The position numbers and the translations under genes are program-made. Below are positions 27,251 to 37,050 of a stretch of 64,000 nucleotides of DNA, piece after piece (the first letter of the stretch is position 1; every line of letters begins with the position of its first letter). The DNA comes from Anaerolinea sp. (lineage in GTDB: Bacteria; Chloroflexota; Anaerolineae; Anaerolineales; Anaerolineaceae), in assembly GCA_020725865.1 (NCBI GenBank), contig DYEC01000020.1, positions 1 through 64,000 of the forward strand, in the 5' to 3' direction. The notes under the pieces were generated by a model. It did not search any database. It was given only the letters and a program-made list of their open reading frames with translations, and had not been told where the DNA came from.

Positions 27251-30001
27251 ATGGTAGCAAAGAAATGGGTATATTTGTTCAACGAAATTGACCAGGCTGA
27301 AGCCTACGTTGGCGGGGACTGGGACAAAGTACGCGGTTTGCTGGGAGGTAAAGGCGCTAATCTAGCGGAAATGACGCGCATCGGGCTGCCGGTGCCGCCG
27401 TTTTTCACGGTGACTACCGAAGCGTGCAATGTCTATTCGGCAACGGGCAAATTCCCTGAAGGGCTATGGGATCAAATGATGGATGCCTTGAGGGTGGTGG
27501 AAACTGCATCTGGAAAGACATTTGGCGATGCCAAAAATCCACTGCTTGTTTCGTGCCGTTCAGGTGCCAAATTCTCGATGCCGGGCATGATGGACACAGT
27601 GCTGAATATCGGCTTAAATGACGAAACGGCAAAGGGTATGGTTGCTCTTACCCAAAATGAGCGCTTTGTGAACGATTCCTATCGTCGTCTGATTCAAATG
27701 TTTGGCGCTGTGGTGCTGGGCATTCCAGACGAGGCATTTGAGGAGCCAATGGAAGAGTTCAAGGCAAAGAAAGGCGCCAAGCTGGATACTGACCTGACCG
27801 CAAGTGATTTGAAGGAATTGATTGCGATCTTTAAGGATGTAGTCCGAAAAGAGAAGGGTTTCGATTTTCCGCAGGATCCATTTGAACAGTTGCGGTTGGC
27901 AACCGAGGCGGTGTTTAAGTCCTGGAATGGCAAACGCGCGGTGGATTACCGACGTGCTGAGAATATTCCCGATGATCTGGGCACCGCGGTCAATATTGTG
28001 ACAATGGTGTTTGGCAACATGGGCTTTGACTCTGGTACGGGTGTTGCGTTTACCCGCAATCCCTCCACTGGCGAAAAGAAAATGATGGGTGAGTATTTGC
28101 TCAACGCGCAAGGCGAGGACGTTGTCGCTGGCATTCGTAATACCGAAAACATCGAGAATCTTGAGCGCGAAATGCCGGATGTCTATCGCCAGTTTATGGA
28201 AATCACTCAGAAACTGGAATCGCATTACCGGGATATGCAGGATGTCGAGTTCACCATCGAGCGCGGCAAATTGTGGATGTTGCAGACGCGGAACGGAAAA
28301 CGCACAGCGCAGGCTGAGGTCAAAATTGCCGTGGACATGGCAAATGAGGGATTGATCAGCCGTGAAGAGGCGGTGAAGCGCGTCAAACCGAAGCAGGTTG
28401 ACGCACTGTTACATCCCATGTTCAAAGATGAAGCGATTAAGGCTGCCAAAAAGAGTGGCCGCTATCTTGCCAGTGGGGTTAATGCATCCCCCGGCGCGGC
28501 GGTTGGACGGGTGTACTTTGATGCGGATACTGCTGAGCATATGGGCAAGGAAGAAAAGCAGCCTGTTATTATGGTGCGTCCCTTCACTAAACCGGATGAC
28601 GTCCATGGTATGCTGGCAGCCAAAGGCATTCTGACCAGTGAGGGCGGTGCTACTTCTCACGCTGCGGTTGTAGCCCGTCAGTTTGGTGTGCCTTGCGTGG
28701 TTGGCGCGTCCGATTTTCGGATTGACCTGGACAAGCGCCAGATGTCCGTTGGTGAGATCGTGATCAAAGAGGGTGACTGGATTTCCTTAGATGGTGGAAC
28801 AGGTGAGGTGTATTTGGGGCAAATCGAGTTGACTTCACCTGATTTGGAACAGCAAAAGGATTTGCTGACCTTGCTCAGTTGGGCAGACGAAATCTGTGCT
28901 CGACCGGGTATCCGACAGGCACCTGAAGGATGGCCAAGTCAAGGTTTGCAGGTTTGGGCGAATGCAGATTATCCCAAAGACGCGCAGCGCGCTCGAGCGT
29001 TTGGCGCAGTCGGAATTGGTTTGTGCCGTACCGAGCACATGTTCTTTGAAGAAGAAAGGTTGCCGATTGTCCAGCGCATGATTCTGGCTGAGACTTCTGA
29101 AGAACGCACGAAAGCCTTAGACGAATTGTTGCCTTATCAGCGCTCGGATTTTGAAGGCTTGTTTGAGGCAATGACCGGCTATCCGGTGATCATCCGCTTG
29201 ATTGACCCGCCGTTGCATGAGTTCATGCCCGATGAAGAAAAACTGTTTGAAGAAGTAATTACTATGCGGGTCAAGGGTGAGACCGAAGGGCTGGCGGAGA
29301 AAGAAAAACTTCTTGCCAGTATCCGCGCCATGCATGAATCCAATCCAATGATGGGTCTGCGCGGTGTTCGTCTGAGCATTGTGATGCCCGAAATTGTCGA
29401 GATGCAGGTGCGGGCGATCTTTGAAGCGGCGGCGAACGTTAAACTGCGCGGCTTTGAGCCGAAACCTGAGGTCATGATCCCGCTTACCGGGCATGTTAAC
29501 GAGTTGAAAGTCATCCAACCGCGGCTGATAGAAATCGCCAAGACGGTCATGGAGGAGAAGAAAGTACAATTTGAATATAAATTCGGCACAATGATTGAGA
29601 TTCCGCGCGCGGCACTGACCGCCGCCGAGATTGCCAGCATTGCCGAGTTCTTCTCGTTTGGCACCAATGACCTGACGCAAATGACCTATGGTTACAGCCG
29701 TGACGATGCTGAGCGTAACTTCTTGGTTAAATATGTGGAGGATGGAATCTTGCCGGCAAATCCCTTCCAGACACTGGACTGGGATGGTGTTGGGCGTTTG
29801 ATGAGAATCGCTGTGGAGGATGGGCGTAAAACCAGACTGAACCTGGAAGTGGGAATCTGCGGTGAACACGGTGGTGATCCGGCTTCAATTGAGTTCTGCC
29901 ATCTGGTCGGTAACAATTATGTTAGCTGCTCACCGTTCCGCGTGCCGGTGGCGCGCTTGGCAGCAGCTCATGCGGCGCTCAAACATGCACCAAAAAAGTA
30001 A
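27251..30001 (+). CDS. ppdK: Pyruvate phosphate dikinase
   Basis: The 916-residue enzyme interconverts pyruvate + ATP + Pi and PEP + AMP + PPi. The ATP-grasp domain starts with GGKGANLAEMTRIGLPVP and continues through FGNMGFDSGTGVAFTRNPST. The swivelling phosphohistidine domain reads TSEGGATSHAAVVARQFGVP, with catalytic His at residue 470. The C-terminal PEP/pyruvate barrel carries FSFGTNDLTQMT and GICGEHGGDP with catalytic Cys 870. Full length, ATG preceded by TCTGGAGG. It is a single gene with its own terminator and links to the pyruvate dehydrogenase operon downstream. Confidence 0.97.
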   Translation: MVAKKWVYLFNEIDQAEAYVGGDWDKVRGLLGGKGANLAEMTRIGLPVPPFFTVTTEACNVYSATGKFPEGLWDQMMDALRVVETASGKTFGDAKNPLLVSCRSGAKFSMPGMMDTVLNIGLNDETAKGMVALTQNERFVNDSYRRLIQMFGAVVLGIPDEAFEEPMEEFKAKKGAKLDTDLTASDLKELIAIFKDVVRKEKGFDFPQDPFEQLRLATEAVFKSWNGKRAVDYRRAENIPDDLGTAVNIVTMVFGNMGFDSGTGVAFTRNPSTGEKKMMGEYLLNAQGEDVVAGIRNTENIENLEREMPDVYRQFMEITQKLESHYRDMQDVEFTIERGKLWMLQTRNGKRTAQAEVKIAVDMANEGLISREEAVKRVKPKQVDALLHPMFKDEAIKAAKKSGRYLASGVNASPGAAVGRVYFDADTAEHMGKEEKQPVIMVRPFTKPDDVHGMLAAKGILTSEGGATSHAAVVARQFGVPCVVGASDFRIDLDKRQMSVGEIVIKEGDWISLDGGTGEVYLGQIELTSPDLEQQKDLLTLLSWADEICARPGIRQAPEGWPSQGLQVWANADYPKDAQRARAFGAVGIGLCRTEHMFFEEERLPIVQRMILAETSEERTKALDELLPYQRSDFEGLFEAMTGYPVIIRLIDPPLHEFMPDEEKLFEEVITMRVKGETEGLAEKEKLLASIRAMHESNPMMGLRGVRLSIVMPEIVEMQVRAIFEAAANVKLRGFEPKPEVMIPLTGHVNELKVIQPRLIEIAKTVMEEKKVQFEYKFGTMIEIPRAALTAAEIASIAEFFSFGTNDLTQMTYGYSRDDAERNFLVKYVEDGILPANPFQTLDWDGVGRLMRIAVEDGRKTRLNLEVGICGEHGGDPASIEFCHLVGNNYVSCSPFRVPVARLAAAHAALKHAPKK

Positions 30002-30030
30002 GAGACTATCTCACGATTGATATGTAGTGT

Positions 30031-30074
30031 GTGGGTCTGTCCTGAGCGGTTTTGCTTGGACAGACCCACTTTTT
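30031..30074 (+). terminator. Rho-independent terminator of ppdK
   Basis: GTGGGTCTGTCC and GGACAGACCCAC form a perfect 12 bp stem followed by TTTTT. Confidence 0.95.
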
Positions 30075-30148
30075 GACCGTTGGCAGGAAAAACAATTTCG
30101 TATAAGCCAATTATCATTTTACATTAAAGGGCTTAAAACAAGCAGGTC

Positions 30149-30157
30149 TGATATAAT
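30149..30157 (+). promoter_or_regulatory. Extended -10 promoter of the pdhABC operon
   Basis: TGATATAAT (TGn plus TATAAT) lies about 60 nt upstream of the pdhA start. No strong -35 box is seen. Confidence 0.5.
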
Positions 30158-30216
30158 TTTTTCTGGAATTATGTTGGGTGATTGATTTCTTAATTTTGGG
30201 AGGTCAATTTGCTTTT

Positions 30217-31176
30217 ATGGAAAAGCTAGAATATCTCGATTTGTATCAACAGATGGTAGTGATTCGCCGGCTTGAAGAGGTGGCTGCGGAGCTGTACCAA
30301 AAAGGAAAGATTGGCGGTTTTCTCCATTTGTACATTGGGCAGGAAGCTGTCAGTACCGGTTTGATCTCCGCACGTCGACCAGAAGACCGGGTGATTACTG
30401 CCTATCGCGACCATGGGGTGGCTATTAATTGTGGAATTTCTGCAAATGAAGTCATGGCAGAACTGCTTGGAAAAGTCACAGGTTGCTCGCGCGGCAAAGG
30501 CGGTTCGATGCATCTGGCGGATGTCAGCAAGAACTTCTGGGGCGGTCATGCAATTGTTGGCGCCCATTTGCCCATTGCAGTAGGTTTGGCGCTTGGTGAT
30601 GTTTATAAGGATCGCAAGGCGGTCACAATCTGTATGTTTGGCGATGGTGCAACAAACATAGGTTTCCTCCATGAGGCATTGAATCTTTCCAAAGTTTGGA
30701 ATCTACCGGTTTTATGGGTCTGTGAAAATAATCAATATGGTATGGGAACAGCGGTGGAGCGTGCCTCGGCAGTTTCTGAAATCCGTCAGAAAGCCTGTGG
30801 GTATGGTATGAAAAACGAGGCAATTAATGGAATGGATGTGATTGAGGTGCGTGAAACCGCGTTGCGCATTCTAGAGGAAATCCGGAATGGCAGTGGACCT
30901 CAATTACTAGAAATTGATACCTATCGTTTTCGCGGGCATTCGATGGGTGATCCAGAGCGCTATCGCAAGGCGGAGGAAGTGCATCAATGGCAGGAAAATG
31001 ATCCGATTGGAATTTATCGGCGTTATCTAATTGGAAGAGAAGTCGCCACAGAAGCAGAGTTGAACGAACAGGATGGCCTCGCCGAACAGATCGTGCAAAA
31101 AGCGGTTGAGTTTGCCGAAGCCAGCCCGGAACCGTCGCCCGAAGAGCTTTATGCCCATGTTTATGTTGAGGAATAG
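30217..31176 (+). CDS. pdhA: Pyruvate (2-oxo acid) dehydrogenase E1 component, alpha subunit
   Basis: ATG 30217 (MEKLEYLDLY) is taken as the start; a GGGAGG lies 13 nt upstream, a rather long spacing. The about 319-residue protein has the thiamine-diphosphate motif GDGATNIGFLHEALNLSKVW starting at about residue 142, with CENNQYGMGT closing it, and the phosphorylation-loop region RFRGHSMGDPERYR. Together with the beta subunit it decarboxylates pyruvate and passes the acetyl group to lipoyl-E2. The exact 2-oxo acid (pyruvate or acetoin) is not certain from sequence. First gene of pdhABC. Confidence 0.92.
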   Translation: MEKLEYLDLYQQMVVIRRLEEVAAELYQKGKIGGFLHLYIGQEAVSTGLISARRPEDRVITAYRDHGVAINCGISANEVMAELLGKVTGCSRGKGGSMHLADVSKNFWGGHAIVGAHLPIAVGLALGDVYKDRKAVTICMFGDGATNIGFLHEALNLSKVWNLPVLWVCENNQYGMGTAVERASAVSEIRQKACGYGMKNEAINGMDVIEVRETALRILEEIRNGSGPQLLEIDTYRFRGHSMGDPERYRKAEEVHQWQENDPIGIYRRYLIGREVATEAELNEQDGLAEQIVQKAVEFAEASPEPSPEELYAHVYVEE

Positions 31177-31187
31177 GAGGGTACACT

Positions 31188-32159
31188 ATGGCAAGGTTAA
31201 CCATGCGTGAGGCGATTTCACAGGCGCTCTGGGAAGAGATGGAACGCGATCCTGATGTTTTTATTCTGGGCGAAGAAGTTGGTGTTTGGGGTGGAACATA
31301 TGCGGTAACCAAGGGGTTTTATGATCATTTTGGTGCTGAGCGGGTGCGTGATACTCCGATTTCCGAGGCGGCGATTGTTGGCGCCGCGATCGGTGCGGCA
31401 TTAACCGGTTTGCGTCCGGTGGCGGAGCTGATGACCATTAATTTTGCTTTTGTTGCTATGGATCACATCGTCAATGAAGCGGCGAAATTGCACTATATGT
31501 TTGGCGGTCAAATGGTACTGCCGTTAGTTATTCGAACTACCAGTGGTGGAGGTCGTCAGCTTGCTGCAACCCATTCGCAAACCCCCGATGCCATTTTTGC
31601 TCACTTCCCCGGCTTAAAAGTCGTTGCGCCGGGTACACCGGCAGATGCCAAAGGGTTGCTCAAGGCTTCGATTCGCAGTAATGATCCGGTGTTGTTCATT
31701 GAGCACGCTACGCTTTACCAGACGCGCGGCGAAGTGCCAGAGGGTGATTACATCGTACCAATTGGAAAGTCAGCTATTCAACGAGCCGGGCGCGATGTGA
31801 CGATTATCACCTATAGCAAAATGCTTGAGATTTCTATGAAGGCTGCCGACCAACTGGCAAGAGAGGGTATCGAGACAGAGATTGTCGATTTACGAACGCT
31901 ACGACCGTTAGATATGGAACCTGTCTTTGACTCGATAAAAAAGACCAACCGCGCGGTAATTGTGGAAGAAGGTTGGAAGTCCTATGGTGTTGGTGCTGAG
32001 GTATCTGCTCGTATTTATGAGCAGATTTTTGATTACATTGATGCACCTATTCGGCGGGTGGCGCAAAAGGAAGTACCTTTACCCTATAACCGCACGCTTG
32101 AACAGATGGCGCTACCGCAGGTGGAAGATGTGATTGCGGCAGTCAAGGAGGTGATGTAA
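31188..32159 (+). CDS. pdhB: Pyruvate (2-oxo acid) dehydrogenase E1 component, beta subunit
   Basis: The 323-residue transketolase-like subunit begins ARLTMREAISQALWEEM and contains GEEVGVWGGTY, the TPP-binding ISEAAIVGAAIGAALTGLRP and GGRQLAATHSQ. The C-terminal transketolase domain reads IVEEGWKSYGVGAEV. It starts 11 nt after pdhA with GGAGGG, and its stop overlaps the E2 start. Confidence 0.94.
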   Translation: MARLTMREAISQALWEEMERDPDVFILGEEVGVWGGTYAVTKGFYDHFGAERVRDTPISEAAIVGAAIGAALTGLRPVAELMTINFAFVAMDHIVNEAAKLHYMFGGQMVLPLVIRTTSGGGRQLAATHSQTPDAIFAHFPGLKVVAPGTPADAKGLLKASIRSNDPVLFIEHATLYQTRGEVPEGDYIVPIGKSAIQRAGRDVTIITYSKMLEISMKAADQLAREGIETEIVDLRTLRPLDMEPVFDSIKKTNRAVIVEEGWKSYGVGAEVSARIYEQIFDYIDAPIRRVAQKEVPLPYNRTLEQMALPQVEDVIAAVKEVM

Positions 32160-33424
32160 TGGCTGAAACAGTTACCATGCCCAAACTCGGATTTGATATG
32201 GCAGAAGGTACGCTGGTGCGCTGGATTAAAACTGAAGGTGAGACAGTCAATAAGGGAGAAGTTCTTGCTGAAATCGAGACTGATAAAGCCACTGTTGAAG
32301 TCGAATCGAATTTTTCCGGTATTCTGGCGCGGTGTCTAGTAGAGCAGGGGAGTGTTGTACCAGTGGGTGCTCCAATAGCGATCATCGCGGCACCGGGTGA
32401 AAAATTAGATGAAGTGCTGACGAGTAGCGTGACAGAAGTAAAACCGACCGTAGCCGCAGAAGCTCCTTCAGCTGTTGCTTCAACTTTTCTCCCCCTTTCC
32501 CCCGCGGAAGAAATGTCCACTGGACGGGTGTTCAGCTCACCACTGGCACGCAAAATTGCTCGAGAACAAGGAATTGATTTGAGGAAGATTCGCGGCAGCG
32601 GGCCTGGCGGACGAATTGTTCGGCGAGATGTTGAGGCGGTGCTGACCGACAGAAAAGTTCGACAACCATCTATTGTTGATACTGCTGCGGTAATACCTTC
32701 TGTTGCACAGCCGCGCCCTGTTGAAGTAGTGCCCTCACCTGCAGATCAGCGTATTCCGATTGACAAATTGCGTGCTGCAATTGCCCGTCGCATGAGCGAA
32801 GCCAAGCAGCAGGTACCGCATTTTTATGTAACCCACGAATATGAATTGGATGCACTGTTGGCACTGCGTCAGGAAGTCAATAAACTATTGCCTGAAGAAC
32901 AAAAAATTTCTGTCACTGATTTTTTGGTGAAAGCGGTAGCATTGACGTTGCAGAATTTCCCGAACCTGAACGCCTCGTTTCAGGGTGATGTAATCGTTCG
33001 TCATGGTTCAATAAATATTGGTGTTGCGGTTGCGCTTGAAAATGGTTTGTTGACAGTGGTTGTTCGTCAGGCAGACGTTAAACCGGTGCGCGTTATCTCC
33101 GGTGAGCTTCGCGAGATGGTCAACCGGGCACGGCAGGGCAAGGTTCGACCGGAAGACATTGAGGGCTCAACATTTTCGATTAGCAATCTGGGAATGTATG
33201 ATGTTGAGCATTTCATTGCCATTATCAATCCCCCGGAGGCGGCAATTCTGGCAGTTGGATCAGCCAGGCAGGTGGCGGCGATTGTGGATGGTCAGGTACA
33301 GCCCCGAACCCGCATGAAAGCTACGCTTTCAGCAGATCATCGGGTTACTGATGGCGCTGAAGCAGCCAGATTCCTGAAAACGCTGGCAGAATGGATTGAA
33401 CAACCTCTGAAACTGTTGCTTTAG
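32159..33424 (+). CDS. pdhC: Dihydrolipoamide acetyltransferase, E2 component
   Basis: The 421-residue protein has one N-terminal lipoyl domain (lipoylated Lys 43 in ETDKATVEVES), a linker, a peripheral subunit-binding domain (SSPLARKIAREQGIDLRKIR, then GSGPGGRIVRRDV) and the C-terminal acyltransferase domain ending with the catalytic HRVTDG (His about 394). It transfers the acetyl group from lipoate to CoA and forms the core of the complex. Its ATG overlaps the pdhB stop. No E3 gene is adjacent, so E3 must be encoded elsewhere. Confidence 0.95.
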   Translation: MAETVTMPKLGFDMAEGTLVRWIKTEGETVNKGEVLAEIETDKATVEVESNFSGILARCLVEQGSVVPVGAPIAIIAAPGEKLDEVLTSSVTEVKPTVAAEAPSAVASTFLPLSPAEEMSTGRVFSSPLARKIAREQGIDLRKIRGSGPGGRIVRRDVEAVLTDRKVRQPSIVDTAAVIPSVAQPRPVEVVPSPADQRIPIDKLRAAIARRMSEAKQQVPHFYVTHEYELDALLALRQEVNKLLPEEQKISVTDFLVKAVALTLQNFPNLNASFQGDVIVRHGSINIGVAVALENGLLTVVVRQADVKPVRVISGELREMVNRARQGKVRPEDIEGSTFSISNLGMYDVEHFIAIINPPEAAILAVGSARQVAAIVDGQVQPRTRMKATLSADHRVTDGAEAARFLKTLAEWIEQPLKLLL

Positions 33425-33453
33425 CCGAATCCTTCCGTCAATTTATGTACTTG

Positions 33454-35868
33454 TTAGGGCGAACGCTCATACAAACGCCGGTAAATATTCATGAATTCGG
33501 CCACCTGCATGATGTATGTGCGAGTCTCGGCAATACGGATTACTTCCAAAAATAGATCAGGGTCGCCACCGGATAGAGCTTTCCAAATCGAAGCATTGCC
33601 TGGTCCACCATTATAAGCTGCCAACGCTGCGTAAAGATCCCCGCCAAAGTAATCGCGCTGGCGCGCCAGGTAGCGTGCTCCCAGCGTTATGCTCACTACA
33701 GGACGGTACAGATCGCTTGGAGTGAAGTTGGGTGGCCAATTCAACTCTGAAGCCAGTTCCTGACCCGTGGCAGGCATAATTTGCATCAACCCTCGCGCTC
33801 CAGCGGATGACCGTACATGCCCCTCGAACATACTTTCCTGGCGGATGACCGCATAGAGAAAGAGGGGGTGGAAGTTTTCGGATTGCGCGACGGGTACAAT
33901 GAGATTTTTGTAATAAGTGCCAAAACGAATATGGTTGAAATAATCCGGGGCGGTAAAGGTGTCCACATCACTCAGTTGGGCAAGATTAAGAATTTGCCGG
34001 CTTGCCAGGATAGCAGAACGATAAAATCCTAGATCAAGTAAATGATTGAGCAGGCGGAATGTGTTCACTGCATCCTGTTGGACATCCTGTCGAACAGCCT
34101 CAAATTCGGCACTAGCTTGAGAGTAGAGTCCCAGTTCATAAAAAGCATTACCGCGTCTGATGCGTAAATCATTTGCGAGCGGACCTAAACCGGCAAGATC
34201 GGTTTCAGACGCAAGGCTAAAATGATTTCGCAGCCAGAGCTCCGCCAGATAACGTTCTTGTTTCAAGTCATAGTTCAGTTCATATTGCGGTGCGGCTGTA
34301 AGAGGCGGCAGGCCGTTTAAGACTTCGCGGGCACGCTCGCTATAATAACCGGTTGGGTCTCGCTGGGCAGCCTGTTCCCAAGAAGATTGCGCGGCAGCAG
34401 CGTCGCCTTTTGCCTGTTGTGTTTTCCCAATCCAGAATAGGGCTGCCGATTGGTCTTCTCCAGACGAAGCTAAGACCAGCGCGCGCTGAAAGACCAACAG
34501 TGCCTGATCAAGATTACCCAGACGGTAGTAACTGACACCCGCTAGAAAGAGACCGCGATAACTCAGCTCAGCAGACGGATATTCATTCATTAACCTTTCC
34601 CACAGCGCAGCAGCCTCGAGAAGCTGGTTGTTCCGTTCATAAATTCGAGCTGCTTCGTAAAGCATATTGGGAGCTTCCGGATCACTGGGATTTGCTCCCA
34701 CGAAATCTCGTAGCGTTTCTGCTGCTCTGGCATGTTGATTAAGATGAGCCCACAGAGTATAAGCCTTTTCATCGTATGCAGCGGCATAAAAACGGTCGCC
34801 TACGTGATCGGCGATCAGAGCATCCCATTCGGCAATCGCAGCTTCAAAATCGCCAATTGCGCGTAGGCTAAGGGCTTTGTAATGATGGGCAGTTCCATCA
34901 TGTTGTGGGTCGTTTTTCAGGTAGCGGTTGAAAGCTTCGATAGCGACGGCATATTGCCCGGCGAAGTAGTCCACTAAGCCACGATTCAGTTCGTTTACCG
35001 GGATGCCGTTTTCTACCAGAGCAACCAGTGCTGAATGGGAATCATAAGAACGCGGAAAGTTGTCTACTGAATCCTGAAATCGGGCATAAGCCTGTTCCGG
35101 TAACCCCATCGCCAAATAAGATTGACCAGCCAGCAGGTTCACGGTTGCTTTAACGTAATCATTGCTGGTTGCCTCATAGATTGCCAGTAATTTTCGAATG
35201 GCGTTTTCATGGTCACCCATTGCCGCATAGGTTTTGGCGATTTTGATGTGAGTGTTGACAGGGTCGGTCAGCTGGGGTGCCTCCGTTGCAGCCTGATATG
35301 CCTGGATGGCATCCGAGAAACTGCCGGCAGCGGCTAATGCGTCACCGCGCAATTCCTGAACATACGCATCCAGAAAGCCAGGACGCAGATGCAGATAAGC
35401 AGCATATGCCTGTGCGGCTTCAGACCATCGTTGCTGGGTGCGGTAACATTCTCCAAGAAAAAATTGCGCATTTGCAATCCAGTAACTGTCTGGGTAGGTG
35501 TTTAACAGTTCGGTTAAGATTTGAATGGATGCAGTGCAATTACCGCTTTCGTAATGAGCGCGTCCGATGCCGAGCAACGCAGCAGCGCGAATATTGGCAT
35601 CTGGCGAGGCTGAACGCACAAGTTCAAATTCCTGTAAAGCGCGCGCATAATCGCCTTCAAATATTGCCCGCTCCCCCGCCTCAATACGTTCGGCGGGCTC
35701 AGGGGTTGCAGTCGCAGTTGGGAGGGGTGTTTCGGTTGGGGTTGGTGTCTCTTCTGGGGCAAAAAGCACCGGGGGCTGCCCGTTATTATTATCATGGAGC
35801 AAGCCCGACAGTGAACAACTCAAACCAAGCAGACTTAAGAGCATTACGAGGATGATTTTTTTATTCAT
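33454..35868 (-). CDS. Lipoprotein TPR-rich soluble lytic transglycosylase
   Basis: ATG 35868 begins a lipoprotein signal (MNKKIILVMLLSLLGLSC, lipobox LGLSC); the frame extends to 35928. A Thr/Pro-rich linker is followed by about 15 TPR-like repeats (residues about 75-600), such as LLGIGRAHYESGNCTASIQI. The C-terminal SLT domain shows the catalytic Glu in AVIRQESMFEGHV, then AGARGLMQIMPATGQELA and AAYNGGPGNASIW. It cleaves peptidoglycan glycan strands; the superhelix resembles Slt70 in layout. Standalone gene diverging from mtnA. Confidence 0.92.
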   Translation of the reverse strand: MNKKIILVMLLSLLGLSCSLSGLLHDNNNGQPPVLFAPEETPTPTETPLPTATATPEPAERIEAGERAIFEGDYARALQEFELVRSASPDANIRAAALLGIGRAHYESGNCTASIQILTELLNTYPDSYWIANAQFFLGECYRTQQRWSEAAQAYAAYLHLRPGFLDAYVQELRGDALAAAGSFSDAIQAYQAATEAPQLTDPVNTHIKIAKTYAAMGDHENAIRKLLAIYEATSNDYVKATVNLLAGQSYLAMGLPEQAYARFQDSVDNFPRSYDSHSALVALVENGIPVNELNRGLVDYFAGQYAVAIEAFNRYLKNDPQHDGTAHHYKALSLRAIGDFEAAIAEWDALIADHVGDRFYAAAYDEKAYTLWAHLNQHARAAETLRDFVGANPSDPEAPNMLYEAARIYERNNQLLEAAALWERLMNEYPSAELSYRGLFLAGVSYYRLGNLDQALLVFQRALVLASSGEDQSAALFWIGKTQQAKGDAAAAQSSWEQAAQRDPTGYYSERAREVLNGLPPLTAAPQYELNYDLKQERYLAELWLRNHFSLASETDLAGLGPLANDLRIRRGNAFYELGLYSQASAEFEAVRQDVQQDAVNTFRLLNHLLDLGFYRSAILASRQILNLAQLSDVDTFTAPDYFNHIRFGTYYKNLIVPVAQSENFHPLFLYAVIRQESMFEGHVRSSAGARGLMQIMPATGQELASELNWPPNFTPSDLYRPVVSITLGARYLARQRDYFGGDLYAALAAYNGGPGNASIWKALSGGDPDLFLEVIRIAETRTYIMQVAEFMNIYRRLYERSP

Positions 35869-35907
35869 GACAGCCTTATACCGGATGATGGGATTTGTGT
35901 CAATATC

Positions 35908-35936
35908 TCGACAAATGGCGGATAGCATGTTAAACT
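35908..35936 (+). promoter_or_regulatory. Promoter of the mtnA cluster
   Basis: TCGACA (35908-35913) and an extended -10 TGTTAAACT (TAAACT at 35931-35936) are separated by 17 nt. Confidence 0.6.
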
Positions 35937-35955
35937 TATTTTACTTTGATGTTAT

Positions 35956-35981
35956 GACGCTCTCTTGTGAGGGCGTCTTTT
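35956..35981 (+). promoter_or_regulatory. Leader hairpin that includes the mtnA ribosome site
   Basis: GACGCTCTC-TTGT-GAGGGCGTC forms an 8-9 bp stem, followed by TTTT. The GAGGG that would serve as Shine-Dalgarno for the TTG (35980) or GTG (35983) start lies in the 3' arm. With no + strand gene upstream, it is better read as a translational or attenuation element than as an ordinary terminator. Confidence 0.45.
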
Positions 35982-37038
35982 GGTGCAGTCCGATATGCGA
36001 ACACTCGAATGGGATGAAAAAGAGGGCGAATTGCGCTTGATTGACCAGCGGCTGTTACCTGGTCGCTTTGAAATTGTTACCTGCGCAAGTGTAACCGATG
36101 TGATTGAAGCGATACGCAACATGACGGTGCGCGGCGCTCCGGCAATCGGCGTTGCTGCGGCTTATGGTATGGCGCTTGCAGCCCGCCAGCTTTCATTTTT
36201 GGATGTCTCAACGATGCGCGCCGAATTGTACCAGATGGCTGATAAACTTCAAGCGGCTCGTCCGACGGCGGTTAATCTTTCCTGGGCGATTCAGCGTGCG
36301 CGAGAGGCAATTGATCAGCCGGTCAGCTCTACAGAGGAACTGCGCGAAAAGTTGCTGTCCTTAGCGCATGCTATGGCTGAGGAAGATGTTCAGGTCAATC
36401 TGCGTTTGGCGCAATATGGCGCTTCTTTGATTGAAGATGGCGATACCATTCTGCACCACTGTAACACTGGCGCTCTGGCGACTGTGGATTGGGGTACAGC
36501 GCTGGGGGCAATTCGCATGGCGCATGAGCAGGGAAAACGGGTGCATGTCCTGGTTGATGAAACCCGCCCTCGCCTTCAGGGGGCGCGTCTGACTGCATGG
36601 GAATTACAACAGTATGGCATCCCATTTGAGATTATCAGTGACGGCGCAGCCGGGTATTTCTTGCGCAGTGGCCAGGTGCAAAAGGTTTTCTTCGGTGCAG
36701 ATCGCGTGGCGGCCAATGGCGATGTGGCGAATAAAATAGGAACATACATGCTGGCGCTGGCTGCTCATATCAACGATGTCCCGGTTTATTCTGTGTTTCC
36801 CACTTCGTCTGTTGATCTCAGCCTTCAAAATGGTGATCTGATTCCGATTGAAGAGCGTGATGAGGAAGAAGTGCTGGGCATTCAGGTTCAAGGACAGCCA
36901 GCTACCCCGGCAGGCGCAAGGGCGCGGAATCCAGCTTTTGATGTTACTCCCCATACATTGATCACGGCTCTGGTTACTGAGAAGGGTATTGTTTACCCGC
37001 CGTTTCGCCAGCATCTTCCAGAAGTTCTCCAGCGTTGA
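35980..37038 (+). CDS. mtnA: S-methyl-5-thioribose-1-phosphate isomerase
   Basis: The about 350-residue enzyme converts methylthioribose-1-phosphate to the ribulose form in methionine salvage. It has GAPAIGVAAAYGMALA, the catalytic Cys in HCNTGALATVDWGT and the catalytic Asp in FFGADRVAANGDVANKIGTY. eIF2B-like fold. The start is TTG 35980 or GTG 35983 with a GAGGG inside a hairpin, or ATG 35995; I keep the longest. It is followed by a sugar/nucleoside kinase and ahcY. Confidence 0.93.
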   Translation: MVQSDMRTLEWDEKEGELRLIDQRLLPGRFEIVTCASVTDVIEAIRNMTVRGAPAIGVAAAYGMALAARQLSFLDVSTMRAELYQMADKLQAARPTAVNLSWAIQRAREAIDQPVSSTEELREKLLSLAHAMAEEDVQVNLRLAQYGASLIEDGDTILHHCNTGALATVDWGTALGAIRMAHEQGKRVHVLVDETRPRLQGARLTAWELQQYGIPFEIISDGAAGYFLRSGQVQKVFFGADRVAANGDVANKIGTYMLALAAHINDVPVYSVFPTSSVDLSLQNGDLIPIEERDEEEVLGIQVQGQPATPAGARARNPAFDVTPHTLITALVTEKGIVYPPFRQHLPEVLQR

Positions 37039-37050
37039 AGGAGTTTCAGC

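Noticed and set aside
29117-29869. 250-codon minus-strand frame within ppdK
   Set aside because: Overlaps the conserved PEP/pyruvate domain of PPDK and has no ribosome site or domain.
35956-35981. Ordinary rho-independent terminator
   Set aside because: No + strand gene lies upstream to be terminated, the T-run is only four bases and the Shine-Dalgarno is in the stem, so I list it as a leader element.
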